NCBI GenBank assembly: GCA_022559985.1
Contig: JAFJTR010000098.1
Span: 41,161 to 105,160, forward strand
Length of the DNA stretch: 64,000 nucleotides
Reading direction: 5' to 3'
Source: Parastagonospora avenae f. sp. tritici 18332-5
Taxonomy: Eukaryota > Ascomycota > Dothideomycetes > Pleosporales > Phaeosphaeriaceae
Below the pieces are notes generated by a model, which did not search any database, had not been told where the DNA came from, and saw only the letters and a list, made by a program, of their open reading frames with translations. This document shows, in pieces, positions 46,594 to 57,754 of this stretch (positions within the stretch are counted from its first letter, which is position 1; the number at the start of each line of letters is the position of its first letter). The position numbers and the translations under genes were made by a program.

Positions 46594-47064
46594 GATGGAA
46601 GATGCGAAAACTTGAAGATGGCTTGTCGAGGTAGGAGACGCAGTGTCAGGATCGAATTCTGGGTGACTGGGAAGGTTGTGCACACCGTGACTTAAAGCGA
46701 CGCGACGGTGCAAACCCTTCTGAACAGTCAGTGATTGTAGTTGAGACTGGAAGAACACTGTCGCTGTATTTACGCACAGGACTTACCGCACAGTGATCAG
46801 AGAATCCAGTCGTGAAGCAGGTCGTGTTGTCGTCAAAGTCTCCTTCACCAAGACACACAGTGCTCCCCCGTCAAAGCCATGATCGACGATCACATTTTTG
46901 AACAATAGCACTGCGATCATTGTGAATGGACGGTACAAGACCCTTCAAGTTCTGGAAACTCTTCCTTTGTCGCACCTTCCAGTCCGTTCAACCGTCCTTT
47001 GTCCCACACCTAGCGACTTCCAGCATCACACCGTTTGAGTTATCATTTCGCCCCGGCCTTTCAT
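46594..47064. other. Divergent intergenic region
   Basis: About 470 bp between a minus-strand hypothetical and the PLC-like gene. No gene seen. Confidence 0.45.
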
Positions 47065-48099
47065 ATGCAGATCCATTTTATTCTCTTGGCGCTGGCTGCC
47101 CTTTGCATTTCCGTTGATTCAAGAGCCTGCAACAATTCACCTCACCTGTGCGAAGTCAGCTACGACGAAGCAACACATCTTGGAGCCCACGATGCCCCTT
47201 TCCTAGCCGACGCATCGACAGGATTCTCTTCCTTCGGCAACCAGTTCTTCAACACGACAGCCCAGCTTGATGCTGGTGTGCGTCTCCTCACAGCACAAGT
47301 GCATGTCGTTTCGAAGCCTGGAACAACAGCTCGCGAGCTACGACTGTGCCGTAGTTCGTGTACCCTTTTCGAAGTCGGCTCGTCGCAGGATTGGCTATGG
47401 GAAATCCGGGTTTGGCTTGACCGTAACCCAAATGAGGTCGTATCGATTATCTTGGTCAACTTGGGTGGTGCTAGTGCAACAGAGCTTGAAGGCGAATACT
47501 CAAGAGCCGATTTGACCCACTATGGCTGGGTGCCGCCTAACATCAGCGAAGCACCTGCACCTTCGAGCGAATTCAACAAGACATGGCCGACTCTTGGACC
47601 GATGATCGATAGCGGACAGCGCCTGGTTACCTTCGTCAATCCGTTGACGCCAGACGCGGCCAACGCGCCCTACCTCTTTAGTGAGAATGACTTCGTCTGG
47701 GAAAATTCCTACGCCGTTACAGCCGCTGCCGACTTCGCATGCGGGCCTGATCGCCCTTCAAACACTACTACGATTTCCAAAGCGCGCGACTCCGGCAAGC
47801 CTTTCCTGATGAATCATTTCCTCTACTGGCAACAAGCTTTCGGGATCCAGACTCCAGACCGACAAGTCCTTGCTGACACAAACTCGTGGGACGGTCCCAG
47901 CGGACTTGGTAAACACATCACAAAGTGCGCAAGCGAATACACGCGACAATCGACCTTCGTGCTTGTAGACTTCTTCAATGTTGGCCCGGCTATTGAATCC
48001 GTGGACATGTTCAATCGCGTGGTTCCGGTGGGTAGGAGGAATGTGACGACCGTGGCCATTGACAATGGTTTGCCATCGAGGAGGGTCAATGGGTCATGA
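47065..48099 (+). CDS. Secreted PLC-like phosphodiesterase
   Basis: Single exon, 344 residues from the ATG at 47065, which opens a clear signal peptide (MQIHFILLALAALCISVDSR, cleavage near Ala21). The mature part has the PI-PLC X-type TIM-barrel pattern of fungal secreted relatives: ATHLGAHDAPFL with the first catalytic-type histidine (His42), then LDAGVRLLTAQVH with the second (His80), LWEIRVWLDRNPNEVVSIIL, GQRLVTFVNP and FVLVDFFNVGP near the end. Several N-glycosylation sequons are present (NTTA, NISE, NKTW, NTTT). The substrate is unknown. There is no C-terminal GPI signal. Confidence 0.82.
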   Translation: MQIHFILLALAALCISVDSRACNNSPHLCEVSYDEATHLGAHDAPFLADASTGFSSFGNQFFNTTAQLDAGVRLLTAQVHVVSKPGTTARELRLCRSSCTLFEVGSSQDWLWEIRVWLDRNPNEVVSIILVNLGGASATELEGEYSRADLTHYGWVPPNISEAPAPSSEFNKTWPTLGPMIDSGQRLVTFVNPLTPDAANAPYLFSENDFVWENSYAVTAAADFACGPDRPSNTTTISKARDSGKPFLMNHFLYWQQAFGIQTPDRQVLADTNSWDGPSGLGKHITKCASEYTRQSTFVLVDFFNVGPAIESVDMFNRVVPVGRRNVTTVAIDNGLPSRRVNGS

Positions 48100-48643
48100 A
48101 ATAAGACAGTGCGGTCAGTCTTGGCGCTCGTAGTAGCTTCTGCGGTAAATTGTGTGGTCTTTTGATCTGCGCCCAAGACATCATTTTTTGCCGCGTCGTG
48201 CCCTTTTAGATGTGCTTACCCTCAGAGATCCTAAGCACAACAGCTTGATCAAGAGCACATCTAGGAAATTGAATGTGGAAATCAAGTTTGACGAGGCAAA
48301 AGGACGCGATGGAAGTGATGACAGCGATGATAATGATTCGAGTGAGCGCGTTGAGTGTGGCCTTTGTCAGGAATTTGCGGGAGACGACAGATCTGTAGGT
48401 TATCCAAGCGATGCAAGCTGCATATGAGTATAGCCGCTGCGTTAGCTAGCAGAAGACTACTGATGAAATTTGTCTATTGCAAAGGCGTTGGGGATGTTCG
48501 GTCAATGGAAGGGGAATTCGGCACCTCGGCACGCGATGCGGAGTTCTCGGGAGTGCCAAGCAAGAGATGTTTGCACTGTTTGAGCCAAACTTCAGGCGTC
48601 ATCAAATTATTTCTATCGCCCATGTTCTGTAACATATCCCGAC
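48100..48643. other. Intergenic, no gene seen
   Basis: About 540 bp between the PLC-like gene and the Mtf2-like gene. Nothing supported. Confidence 0.45.
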
Positions 48644-50401
48644 ATGGCAGCATCCAAGGCCTACATACCCTCTAGAGCTCTGATTCGAGCGCTGTCGCGA
48701 CCACAACCGCCACGATGTCCTTACGCACGCGCCGTTACCACCCCGTTTATACGCCAGAAACGTACCAAGGCAGCGAAGCCCGAGAAGCTCCCGAACGCAG
48801 ACAAGATTCCATACATAAGTCCAGAAAAGGCTGAGGAGATGATGTCGGAGTTCCGAAGGATAGCGAGGGAAGAAGACGATGACACGCCACCCACCGACAA
48901 GGAACTCGAGAGCGATGACATCCCAGCCATCAGTTGGTACGAACAAGATCTGGCGAAGGGCGGACCGAAACGTCTCATAAAACGAGTAGCAACGGCAGAA
49001 GATCGTAAAAGGGAAAAGCAGATGTACATGATGATGTCGGAGGCAGAGAAGAATCCAGACTCCATCCTCGACAGCAAGGAGCTGCAACGTCGGCTCATCG
49101 ACAGTCTCATTGAGAACCCTAATTTCGCGGACCTTGCACAGGAGCTCAAGGAAATGAAAGGAGGCATCAGGACAAGGGCAGAGCATGTGGAAGAGATGGT
49201 GAAGTTGAGCAAACGAGAGGAACAAGAAACCGAGGAGATGACTGCAGCCATGAAGTCGGGCTTGAAGGCGGCAACGCAGCAAATGTTCGAAGGTCTGCTG
49301 AACGAACCTGCTGCTGCTGCAGTCAAGGAAGAAGTACAAGAAGTTCTCGACACGCTGCCCGAGATGGAAGACATTGACAACCCTGAGTTCCAAGCGATCG
49401 TTCAGAAGGCAATGGCCAAGCTAGAAAATGACCCGACCTATCAAAAGAAGGTCGCATCTATGCCAGATGAAGGCGCGGACAACTTGCAGAAGGAGCTAGA
49501 CGAAATCCAGCGCGAGGAGGCGGCAATCAACAAACTATTTGGGAAGGATGAAGCAGATTCGCCTCTGGACAATGCCGATTCTGATGCGGATGTCAACCAG
49601 CTCATATACCAGATGCGTGATGTACTCAAGTCTATGGGTGGAGATGCCGGTGTTGAGGCTGAGCTTGACGCTTTGCTTACCGAAGAAGCAACGGACGCAG
49701 AGCCACGCCCATTCGACGCAGAACAGCTAACAGGCGAACTGATAAAGCTCGTATTGGCCCAGGCACCCAAATCCAAAGCTGGGGAGCTAGAGGATAGCGT
49801 TCCAGCAGACCTCCAAGCCAAAGTGGACAAGATCATGGAAGACCCCAGGCTCATGGAGAAGCTCGTCTACATTCAGAACCTCATTGAAGAGACTGAGCGC
49901 GCAAAGTCCGACATCACGTCCATCGCGCACGAGGTCGCGCCAGACCCTTACGAGCTCGAAGACACGCGTACCGCTACTCTCAAACAGCGCATGCAAGCCG
50001 CCCGCCAGGACCCAGAACACGTCGGCGCCCTCGACCGTCTGCGCGTTACCCTACCGCCACCTTTCAACATCTCACCCGCTCTGAAGTCCTTCAATCAGGC
50101 CATCGAGTTCGCATACATTGGAGCCAACGACGACATCCGGCGCATCTTGTGGCGCTCTTACCAAAAGGCGCGCGGACTGCCCACTTTCTTACTAAACGTC
50201 AGTGACGATGCCTGGGACATTTTGTATTACTCCCAGGCCGTGACCTGGGGCTCCAATCAGAACCGGCAAGACCACTTGTGCACGTTGTTGGCGGATTTGA
50301 AGAAGTTGGGTAGGGATGGACCGCCTACACACCCAAGTACCCTGGTGAGGAGCGGAGATGGCGAGCACCTGGAGGATACAACGGATACGAAAAATCAATG
50401 A
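48644..50401 (+). CDS. Mitochondrial protein with Mtf2-like C-terminal region
   Basis: Single exon, 585 residues. The N terminus (MAASKAYIPSRALIRALSRP) is a typical mitochondrial presequence. The middle 400 residues are Glu/Asp/Lys-rich predicted helices. The C-terminal block reads ALKSFNQAIEFAYIGANDD, IRRILWRSYQKARGLPTFLL, SDDAWDILYYSQAVTW and HLCTLLADLKKLGRDG, matching the pattern of the Mtf2/Nam1-like region of fungal mitochondrial RNA-expression factors. The role in mitochondrial RNA metabolism is inferred from that pattern alone. It is convergent with the small minus-strand frame at 50528-50854. Confidence 0.7.
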   Translation: MAASKAYIPSRALIRALSRPQPPRCPYARAVTTPFIRQKRTKAAKPEKLPNADKIPYISPEKAEEMMSEFRRIAREEDDDTPPTDKELESDDIPAISWYEQDLAKGGPKRLIKRVATAEDRKREKQMYMMMSEAEKNPDSILDSKELQRRLIDSLIENPNFADLAQELKEMKGGIRTRAEHVEEMVKLSKREEQETEEMTAAMKSGLKAATQQMFEGLLNEPAAAAVKEEVQEVLDTLPEMEDIDNPEFQAIVQKAMAKLENDPTYQKKVASMPDEGADNLQKELDEIQREEAAINKLFGKDEADSPLDNADSDADVNQLIYQMRDVLKSMGGDAGVEAELDALLTEEATDAEPRPFDAEQLTGELIKLVLAQAPKSKAGELEDSVPADLQAKVDKIMEDPRLMEKLVYIQNLIEETERAKSDITSIAHEVAPDPYELEDTRTATLKQRMQAARQDPEHVGALDRLRVTLPPPFNISPALKSFNQAIEFAYIGANDDIRRILWRSYQKARGLPTFLLNVSDDAWDILYYSQAVTWGSNQNRQDHLCTLLADLKKLGRDGPPTHPSTLVRSGDGEHLEDTTDTKNQ

Positions 50402-50527
50402 GACTGGACGGATGCTAGGTGACATGACTGTATAATACGAAACGATACCCCCTCTTCTATGGTGTTTTGATCGTGGTGAGTTGTCATTTTCAAGCGTGGT
50501 GGTATGGCCACGAGGTGTGCTGGCCAA

Positions 50528-50854
50528 TTACTTCAAAGACTTAGGATCGATGCCGTGGTCAGAACTTCGAAAGCATGAAATATCTTGATCCTCGATATGT
50601 TCCTTGTCGTGTCTTATCGCAGGAGTCCTGGGTTCCCTCCACAGGCTCGAGCTGTCCTTGTAACAATGTCCCACATCCCTCAAATCCATTTGTCCCCTCC
50701 TTTCCTTCAGAGCCTCATCTCCTCTACTCCTTTCTGAGCATTGTCCGATCTGTTCCTTGTTTTTACGCTCGTATTTCCAAGCCGTCGCCCGTGCGAAGTC
50801 CAACGTGGAGGATCTCGTTGTGCATAGGAGCTTTGCGGATGTGAGGTGACGCAT
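50528..50854 (-). CDS. Possible small protein, 108 residues
   Basis: An ATG-started frame (MRHLTSAKLLCTTRSSTLDF) with a basic, Ser/Thr-rich N terminus that could be a mitochondrial presequence, followed by a charged body (LKERRGQMDLRDVGHCYKDS). No domain and no strong codon bias. It may be chance. Confidence 0.25.
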   Translation of the reverse strand: MRHLTSAKLLCTTRSSTLDFARATAWKYERKNKEQIGQCSERSRGDEALKERRGQMDLRDVGHCYKDSSSLWREPRTPAIRHDKEHIEDQDISCFRSSDHGIDPKSLK

Positions 50855-51523
50855 GTCGATCGCTAGGGGCAGAGGCTCTGGAGCAGGGCATTGTACCCCT
50901 CTAACCGTCTTGTTAGCTCATTGTCGTGAGCGAGTTGGTGGGCTCGCCGCTGTCATCTCTGCTGTCATCCTTACTTGCAACTTTCCAGCTTGGACGGCGT
51001 AGCTCATGGTGCGTTTTCCCATATCCTCTCCAAGGTCATGGCCTGAATCACACCTGCAACGTAAATCCCCCGTGACTTAGTGTTATAAATCACGCAATTT
51101 GCCCCCCGGCCGCTGCTGCAGTGAAGGAGGCCGATCGGCAAGCCACTTGTCGATTAGGCCTAACTCTGTTTTGGCCGACCTTAAAGTCTTCCCTCACCTC
51201 CCCACTCCACCTTCGCTCCAACACCACAAACTTCGAAGATGCCGGAAATCATAACGGTGTGAGCACCGTGCTTCTCCCGCGCCACTGGGAGCGCGAGCAA
51301 AACCAGATCACCCTGCCCGCCGAGTAAGTACTTCTTCTGCCTCTCTGTGTATAGCAGTCACTGAATTTCGCCAGATCCGGCGTGGCCTTGGGACGCAGGC
51401 ACTGACCCCACCACCAGCCCAGAGCTGGTGGTGGGGTGCGAAAGTTGTCATATCTCCACTTAGAAGCTGAGTAAGTACTTTTCCCGACTCCGTGTGTCAG
51501 GCACTAACTTCCGCCAAATCAAG
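50855..51523. other. Intergenic or 5' part of the RING locus
   Basis: No complete gene seen. It contains a frame ending in LLPRHWEREQNQITLPAE at 51325 with a GTAAGT donor at 51326, which is in phase with the RING exon; see the hairpin and duplicated donor below. Confidence 0.4.
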
Positions 51524-51524
51524 G
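51322..51524 (+). repeat. Duplicated donor segment flanking a perfect 14-bp hairpin
   Basis: The segment GCCGAGTAAGTACTTCTTC (from 51322) recurs as GCTGAGTAAGTACTTTTCC (from 51466), and similarity continues through CTCYGTGT to TTYCGCCA. Between them lies ACCCCACCACCAGC (51405-51418), a CCAGA loop, and its exact inverse GCTGGTGGTGGGGT (51424-51437). Confidence 0.6.
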
Positions 51525-51812
51525 AATCGGGAACGCATTACCACCATCTGCTGTGTGTCGCAACAGCTTTACATCGTAGCGCTACCATGTCTCATTCGTC
51601 GTCCTAATCGGCCTTCTTCCACCGTCGCGACAACCTGCTGGCTTTGCAAATGTCTCGCAACTCTCTCTTGGTCCCGAGATACCTTAACAACACCCTGGGC
51701 AATGCTTCAAGAATGCGGCCACTATTTCCACGACCACTGCTTCCGAGATTGGATCAATTTTGTCTCAGCTTGTAGCAATTTCTGCCCCGAGTGTCGCTCA
51801 CAGAATCTATGA
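51524..51812 (+). CDS. RING-H2 zinc-finger exon (gene start unresolved)
   Basis: The frame after the acceptor AAATCAAG (ending 51523) encodes NRERITTICCVSQQLYIVAL and then a RING-H2 pattern: CWLCKC, a 17-residue spacer, ECGHYFHDHCFRDWINF and CPECRSQNL at the end. Cys and His spacing fits a ubiquitin-ligase RING finger. No in-frame ATG precedes the ring; the exon must splice from upstream (in phase with the GTAAGT at 51326) or the gene is a fragment. Confidence 0.45.
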
Positions 51813-53015
51813 GCATCGTCGATCAGTGCGGGTAGCGAGTACCAGGCCGCCTGAAGAAACGTCCAAACAAGCTGCGAGACCGGTGCCAATGCCGGAGGTG
51901 GATCACGGCCAACTACATAAGATTCATCGGTTTGATAATCAAGCACACACACACTCATTGGTTATGGTAAGTTCATTCAACCTTTTGCATGTCTTGCACA
52001 CTCTGATAACTCGTCTACAGGCATCAATCGATAGCGCTCACCAGAACCACGGCCTCGAGGGAAGGAGACGGATACATGATGGGCGAGTCTCGTGTTGGTA
52101 GTCGGGTTTCACGGACTAGAGGATGGACGCAAGTCATATCTCGGCTGTTCATGAGGACTTCAGGCATTCCAAATGGAGCGGACGACTGAGCCAGGCGAGG
52201 CGGGGGCCTGTGCTCTCGAGATTGTAGAGCGCTTTTGCTGGCGGCGCGATCATGCTCGAAGCCTATTGTCAGCCTAGCACCTTAGTTCACACGGTACACT
52301 GTGAACGGCACCTCACGTGACTCTGTTAGCCACCTGCTTACTCATCTGGTTGTGTATATAACCGCTCTTTATAGCTCTCTCAATACAACAACCTTCTTCC
52401 TCCTTCATATCTACACTGTGCTCCCACATCCAACACCTACTACCCCTCACGTGAGTGGACTTTCTCCCGATGAGATAGGTGTCTTGGACCATGGAGCACC
52501 TAAACTGGGTATCTCATGGTCAAAGGCTTCTACCCCATCGTGCGGAAGATCGCTCACGTCAACGGTAGTGGTCTTCGAGCCTGATGTCGCTGTCAGCATT
52601 TGCTTCAATCAGGTGTTCTCAGTGTAACTATCGCCATTGTCACTTGCTGCCCATGCTCTTCGTGTCATGCTGTCTTACTCAATCCTCTACCGTTTTCTTG
52701 GGAAGAGCTGCTTGTAGATCTGTTCGTTGCCGATCGCTTTAACGAGGTCAGAAGAGCCTGCATTAGGATAAGGCGGTGTAAAGCAAGGGAAGATTACATG
52801 GGAACCTCACGATCGCGCCGCAGCGCAGCTGATTTAACAAGTGGACACCATCATGGGTGGTTTGTAGGCCTACCAGTCAAAAGCTTTGGACTCAAGTGAC
52901 AAACAAGAAAGTGGGCATGGCCCGCAGTGGTCATGAGCAAAATATTTCCGCAACTTCAAGACTGACTTACGAATTGCCATTATGAGGATCAGAGGTGCTT
53001 GCGTGGCACAGGACG
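51813..53015. other. Intergenic, no supported gene
   Basis: 1.2 kb. A TATA-like TGTATATAACC at about 52354 is followed by a pyrimidine-rich stretch, like a promoter and leader, but no coding frame of quality follows. Confidence 0.45.
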
Positions 53016-53323
53016 TAGTCGCACTTTGTCCGCAAGGTGATAAACAAGACAGTAGATGTTTCGCCGTACTCGTTCAAGGGACGGGAACATACAAAATTAG
53101 GCTTGCCATGTATGGAAAAGCATGAGCGTCTTCGGAAGTCTCGATGGCGTGCTTGAGTAACACGGAATCTAGTCGTACTTTGACCAAAAGGTGATAACGA
53201 AGAGAGAAGACCTTCCGCCGTGCTCGTCAAAGGAACTTGGTAAAGTTGGAAGGTAGTCGGGCTAGTTTTGGAGAGCATAAACGTCTTCAGGATTCTTGAC
53301 GGTGCGCTTCCGTTGGTCAAGGA
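53016..53323 (-). repeat. Two diverged tandem copies of a 154-bp unit
   Basis: Unit 1 starts at 53016 (TAGTCGCACTTTG) and unit 2 at 53170 (TAGTCGTACTTTG). Matching landmarks keep the same spacing: AAGGTGATAA, GCCGT(A/G)CTCGT and AGCAT(G/A)A(G/A)CGTCTTC(G/A)GG at 53119 and 53274. A minus-strand frame (53320-52967) runs through both copies, so this may be a decayed repeat-containing gene. Confidence 0.5.
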
Positions 53324-55440
53324 AGTTGCAGGTTAGGGCGATAGTCGACATCGCGGACAAAGACGTTGGGATCTGGACCTTATAACAACGGGTCCAATCA
53401 TGAGATGGTAAGCAAACATCGTCAGCATGCAAGTTGGGTGGGGGCTAGCACGTGATTGTCACTCGTGCAGGAATATGAATCGAGATCTCGTGAACTTGGG
53501 TTGTGAGATCTTTCCATGGAGTGAACGCAGGTTGGAAGCATGGGTGATGTGATTGGTCAAATCGTTGGTACGCCTTCATGCTTGTGGTGATGGGAATCGA
53601 GACGGCGTGGCCGCGCGGAGAACTTCGAACGCCGCTGCGGCGACTACCACGTGGACCTCCCATGGGCGGAGCAGACCAAATACGAAAATTACGAGCAGCT
53701 ACCGCGTGATACGATGCACGAGAATTACAGCAAGACTGTCATGCCAGACGAACAAACGTGTCGAGTAGACCCTGCATGCAAAATTGCAACCTCGCCTGCA
53801 CGGTCACCCACCACCGCGCCCACCGACACTGCACCACAGTGCGAGCAAAAAGAACAGGAAAGGCCCCCGCTTCTTTTATCATTACATCAACAGCAAAAAG
53901 AATGCCTGATAAGTAGAGGAAAAGGGCAAAAAGAAATAACAAGGACTTACAGATGGTACTGATCGAACAACTCGTATGAAAGATCGCACCTTTACAGGCT
54001 AAAGCCAGATTCGAACCCTCCACTTTTTGCCGGTCGTGTTTTTGTCGGAGGCAGCAGCGCCAGTTATTGTCGGCAGATAATAGAGATCATACATACCTGC
54101 TTGTATCAATCAGATACTAGAACAATACGGCGTTTAACCGCCTGAGCCAGATGGCTTATGATGTATTGATGAAAGGCTACCTCATTAGATAGATTAAAAT
54201 CTAATAGATCTGTTCGGCGGCCAGGGGAGGCAGAAACGGGTGGTGGAGCGGGAGGAGTGGGGCGCAGGGACTGTTGTTGTGATGGCGACGCGTGTTGAGC
54301 GCGAGGGAGCAGACGGCAGTGAAGGCAAACTTGCAATCTGCTGCACTTTGAATGGCTGTGTGTCGACGTAAGATACTTCAATGTACTTGCATCGGTGCTT
54401 GCATGTTGCACGCCTTTGTGCTGCATCCTTCGGCGGGACGTGTATCGGTGTCTTTGCCCACATTTTTGGGTTCTACCACTCACGAGTCTGGAGTTCCTCA
54501 GTATCATCGTTATTGCCAATGCACTCAAATCAACTCTGTTAATCATGTTATTCCCCTTTCCTCTGCGTTTTGTACATATTTGACCCGCTACACAAGCCGA
54601 TGCCACTCACTTCCGCAGACTGATGGTTTCCTACACTAATCATCAGCAAACTCTAATTCATGGGTACACAAATAGCTTGTACGCCCGGATCCGATCGACA
54701 TCAATCCAAGCCAGCACAGAGATATACAGAATCATGCTCATAGCAATTCTAGACATGACATCTCGCGAGGTGAGAATTGTGGCAGTTCTCAAGCCTGCCT
54801 TTAACAAGAGCAGTAATATCACAATGAACTTAGTCAGCTTGACCGCAGAGCGCGCCATCTGCAATATTTTGCGAGGTGATTTTGAGAATTTGGCAATTAG
54901 ACAGCATGAACGAACGAGACTGAAAAATAAGTCCAAAGGCGTAGCATCTTTTCAGGTAATAGCGTAAGATGTATTGATAGATGATATGATAGAACATGGA
55001 CAACACGATTGGCAATTGCACGGAACAGTGAGAGAAAGCAAGCTTCGGCAACGCTAGTGATACAAAGAACGAGAGGACACATGAAACTATGAAACAAAAA
55101 CAGCGAGGAAGATTGACCGTGGTATGCAGCATGCATGTTATATGATCAGATACGACACCACAGGATTCCTTGCAGTCGTTAGTCTCGACTGTCTCTCGTC
55201 GTGATGAAGCGATAGGATTCCTTCTTCCAGTGATTCTTAGACCAGATTGCCATCTGTGTATAGCCAGTCCTACCGTCGTCGAAGGTCCGCTCCGGTTTAC
55301 AACAAGGCGGACAGGAAGTATTTCATGGCCAAGCGCTGACTCACTAAGAATGCTTGGCTTTGAATGGTAAGGTGTTGGCTTGTCCTGGTTGCAATGAACA
55401 GCGGTGTTGCGTTATGTGAGGTTACGAGGCCGAGGCCGAT
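53324..55440. other. Gene-poor region with one possible coding remnant
   Basis: 2.1 kb without a convincing gene. At about 53610-53962 (+) a frame reads NFERRCGDYHVDLPWAEQTK and EQLPRDTMHENYSKTVMPDE, which looks coding but has no start or splice partner. 54640-55140 is AT-rich. Elsewhere nothing seen. Confidence 0.4.
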
Positions 55441-57229
55441 GACGAGGGTCTGCATCGGACGGTCCTATAGACTGGGCAACGCAAATTTAGTAATGTGTCG
55501 CACATCGGCTTCACTCTAGCGACTTACAGCTGGGGTGGTCCTCGATGTCGCTCTGTCTTGTGCTATAGAACTGCAACTGGACAGCCTTGCAGAGGCAAGC
55601 TTACTCTTCCTGGCTAAGTATAGCTCATGCCATGATTTAAGAGCGGTGGCGGACGTTGTTGCATAAACACGCGCTTAACTTTTCGACAGGACTATTCTAG
55701 ATATTACCCTGTCCCACACTGTAGCACTGTGACTAGAAAACCTTGCTGGTTGATCATGGAGCTCATGCTGCGATGCAAGGAGGATCATAACTGCAAGAGA
55801 CCCAGAACAGAGTGGTCGGTGCCGTTCAGAGACACGACCTCGTCGGGGTCGTCTTTGAAAAGCTGCGAGAGACCTAGACCAGACTCACCAAGGAGGCTTA
55901 GCTTCGAGGGGCGGTGGCGGACGGACGTTCGTGCGCAGATGGGCGCTGAACTTAGCAACAGGGCTGTTCTCGATATCACCCTGTCCTATGCTATAGGACT
56001 GGGAACGGACAGCCTTGCAGAGAGGCAGTTGTTGCTGATTGAGCAAGAAGGCAATGCCACTGTCGATTTCAATAGTGGCGGGCAAGGGAAGAGGTTGCTC
56101 GGGGCAGAATACCGAAATTGGGGAGGGAAGGACCTCTCAGAGTCGACTGCCTGATTGAACGCCGCCTGAGAAGTTGTTAGTATTCCACGCAAATGAAGAC
56201 GTGGTAGGCCGAGCCTGCTGCCTAAGATCGAGTGTTGGCGTGGCGGGCTGCGCCGAACTTGGCGAGGACCTTATGGCGCTATCTTGCGGTCGAGACTGCT
56301 GCCCAAGATCGAGGGTTGGCGTAGCAGGCTGTGGGTCTGCAAACGACGTCCCCGGGAGAGAATTCTTACGGTTTGGCTGGATGTCATGCAGCCAGCTTGA
56401 CGACAGACGGCGGTCACCAGAGTAACTACCTGGGGCTCGGCGAATCGGAAGCTGTTTGTGTTCCAAGTAAACGACGATATCATCACCTTGCGCTCCGGGC
56501 GACTAAGTCACCCATGAGCATTTGAGCCACGAAGTCATGCAGGTAGGCCATGGCGTGTCCGCTACGGCCAACGCTGAGGACTGCGCGTCTACCCTGGAGA
56601 TCTGGCAACATTCCTGCTGGGGATGTGAATTGATCCTAGCTGCATGGTACTAAGGCCCGTGGGGAGATGGTGCCGGGGAGCTGTTGAGATGTCAGTCATG
56701 GAAGGGGAAGAGATGACACCGCAGTAGAAACGTACAGCAGGCTTTGACTCGCGTAAGGCGCTCGAAAGGCTATTGGAGTAGACCCTCACAGTGAGTCTTG
56801 TGTTGAAACGGGTTTCTGGCCCGGCAAACCTCACTGCAGGCGGAGCATCTCAGGCAGTGCCCCGCCTGACCTCTGATCGAGGACATCATATCGCAAAGCA
56901 GTAGTCCGAGCAGATGAGTGTCGTAAAGTTGATCAGGCAGACGAATCATCTGAGGCAGTCATGGTCCTGACCTCGATCTCCTTGCTTGGGTCAAGCTCCT
57001 GCTGTCGAGTGAGGGCACTGTGGTGAGCAGTAAGGTGTCTTTCGGGTGTTTTCAATAACAGAGCGTGACGCCGCCGTTGAGCTTCAATGTGTTGGTATAT
57101 GAGCTCGTGTCGCGATCGGTGAGGTCTTGCAATGGGGGATCTTTTGCGGGCTGCGCGCTTCCAGCGTGCGGATCTTGAGTTGGGTCTGTTGGAGTAAGTG
57201 AATGGCCCAGGATTGGCCTGTGCGATCAT
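55441..57229 (-). pseudogene. Decayed minus-strand gene with internal repeats
   Basis: Reading from 57229 down, coding-like blocks appear in changing frames: MIAQANPGPFTYSNRPNSRS and a basic helix; NTRLTVRVYSNSLSSALRES joined across GTACGT..GCTAG (about 56742-56645) to DQFTSPAGMLPDLQGRRAVL and SGHAMAYLHDFVAQMLMGDL; two copies of QPATPTLDL(G/R)QQ(S/A)RP with (S)SF(A/T)WNTN(N/S)F nearby; AVRSQSYSIGQGDIENSPVA; and DPDEVVSLNGTDHSVLGLLQ to a stop at 55785. Degenerate duplicates of the last part lie at 55534-55735 (for example LCKAVQLQFYSTRQSDIEDH). No single model links them all. The product is not recognised. Confidence 0.4.
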
Positions 57230-57754
57230 GACAGCGTGCTTCAAGGGGTCATCTCATGGAAAGATGTCCGCAGAGAGGGGAGCAATCATCCCCTGAGTAC
57301 TCGCACTCGAGAGCACTTTATGTCGATTACAAGACCAGACTTACTCTGTGAGATGAAGCGATTGAACCAGCTTCAGGCGAGATCTCAATCCCCAGACGCT
57401 GAGTTCGAACACAAATAGGCTGCTCTCGTGTTGAACAGATGGTGTTCCCTCTAGGGTGGCTTAGGAGTCGAAAGTAGCAGGTGTTTGTATAGAATTGATT
57501 CCCGTGTAATCCAATGGCAGAGATGATAAGGAGAGGCTGGGAGAAAAGGTGAGAGAGAGCGGGGTAGAAAGAGCGACGGGCGTGTTGTTGTTGCGCAGGA
57601 AGGAGCTTCCGACCCACTCTTAACTTGGGTGATCGTGTGCGCAGTCAAACAAACGAAAGCTCAGGTGCAAACCCGTCTCTCCACATTACCCCTCCCTCAA
57701 CTTGCAACTCAACTCTTTCTTGCCTGGCGAAATTACTTCTCAAAGACCTCAAAC
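57230..57754. other. Divergent intergenic region
   Basis: About 520 bp. No gene seen. It should carry the promoter of the CFEM-like gene. Confidence 0.4.

Noticed and set aside
53990..54050. A TTCGAA-containing segment (AGCCAGATTCGAACCCTCC) that looks like a tRNA T-loop on the minus strand
   Set aside because: The flanking five bases do not pair as a T-stem and no D-arm or acceptor stem is found upstream.
54658..54936. Minus-strand hydrophobic frame with a run of Leu/Ile residues
   Set aside because: It lies in AT-rich sequence, where hydrophobic frames arise by chance, and the frame has no ATG at its upstream end.
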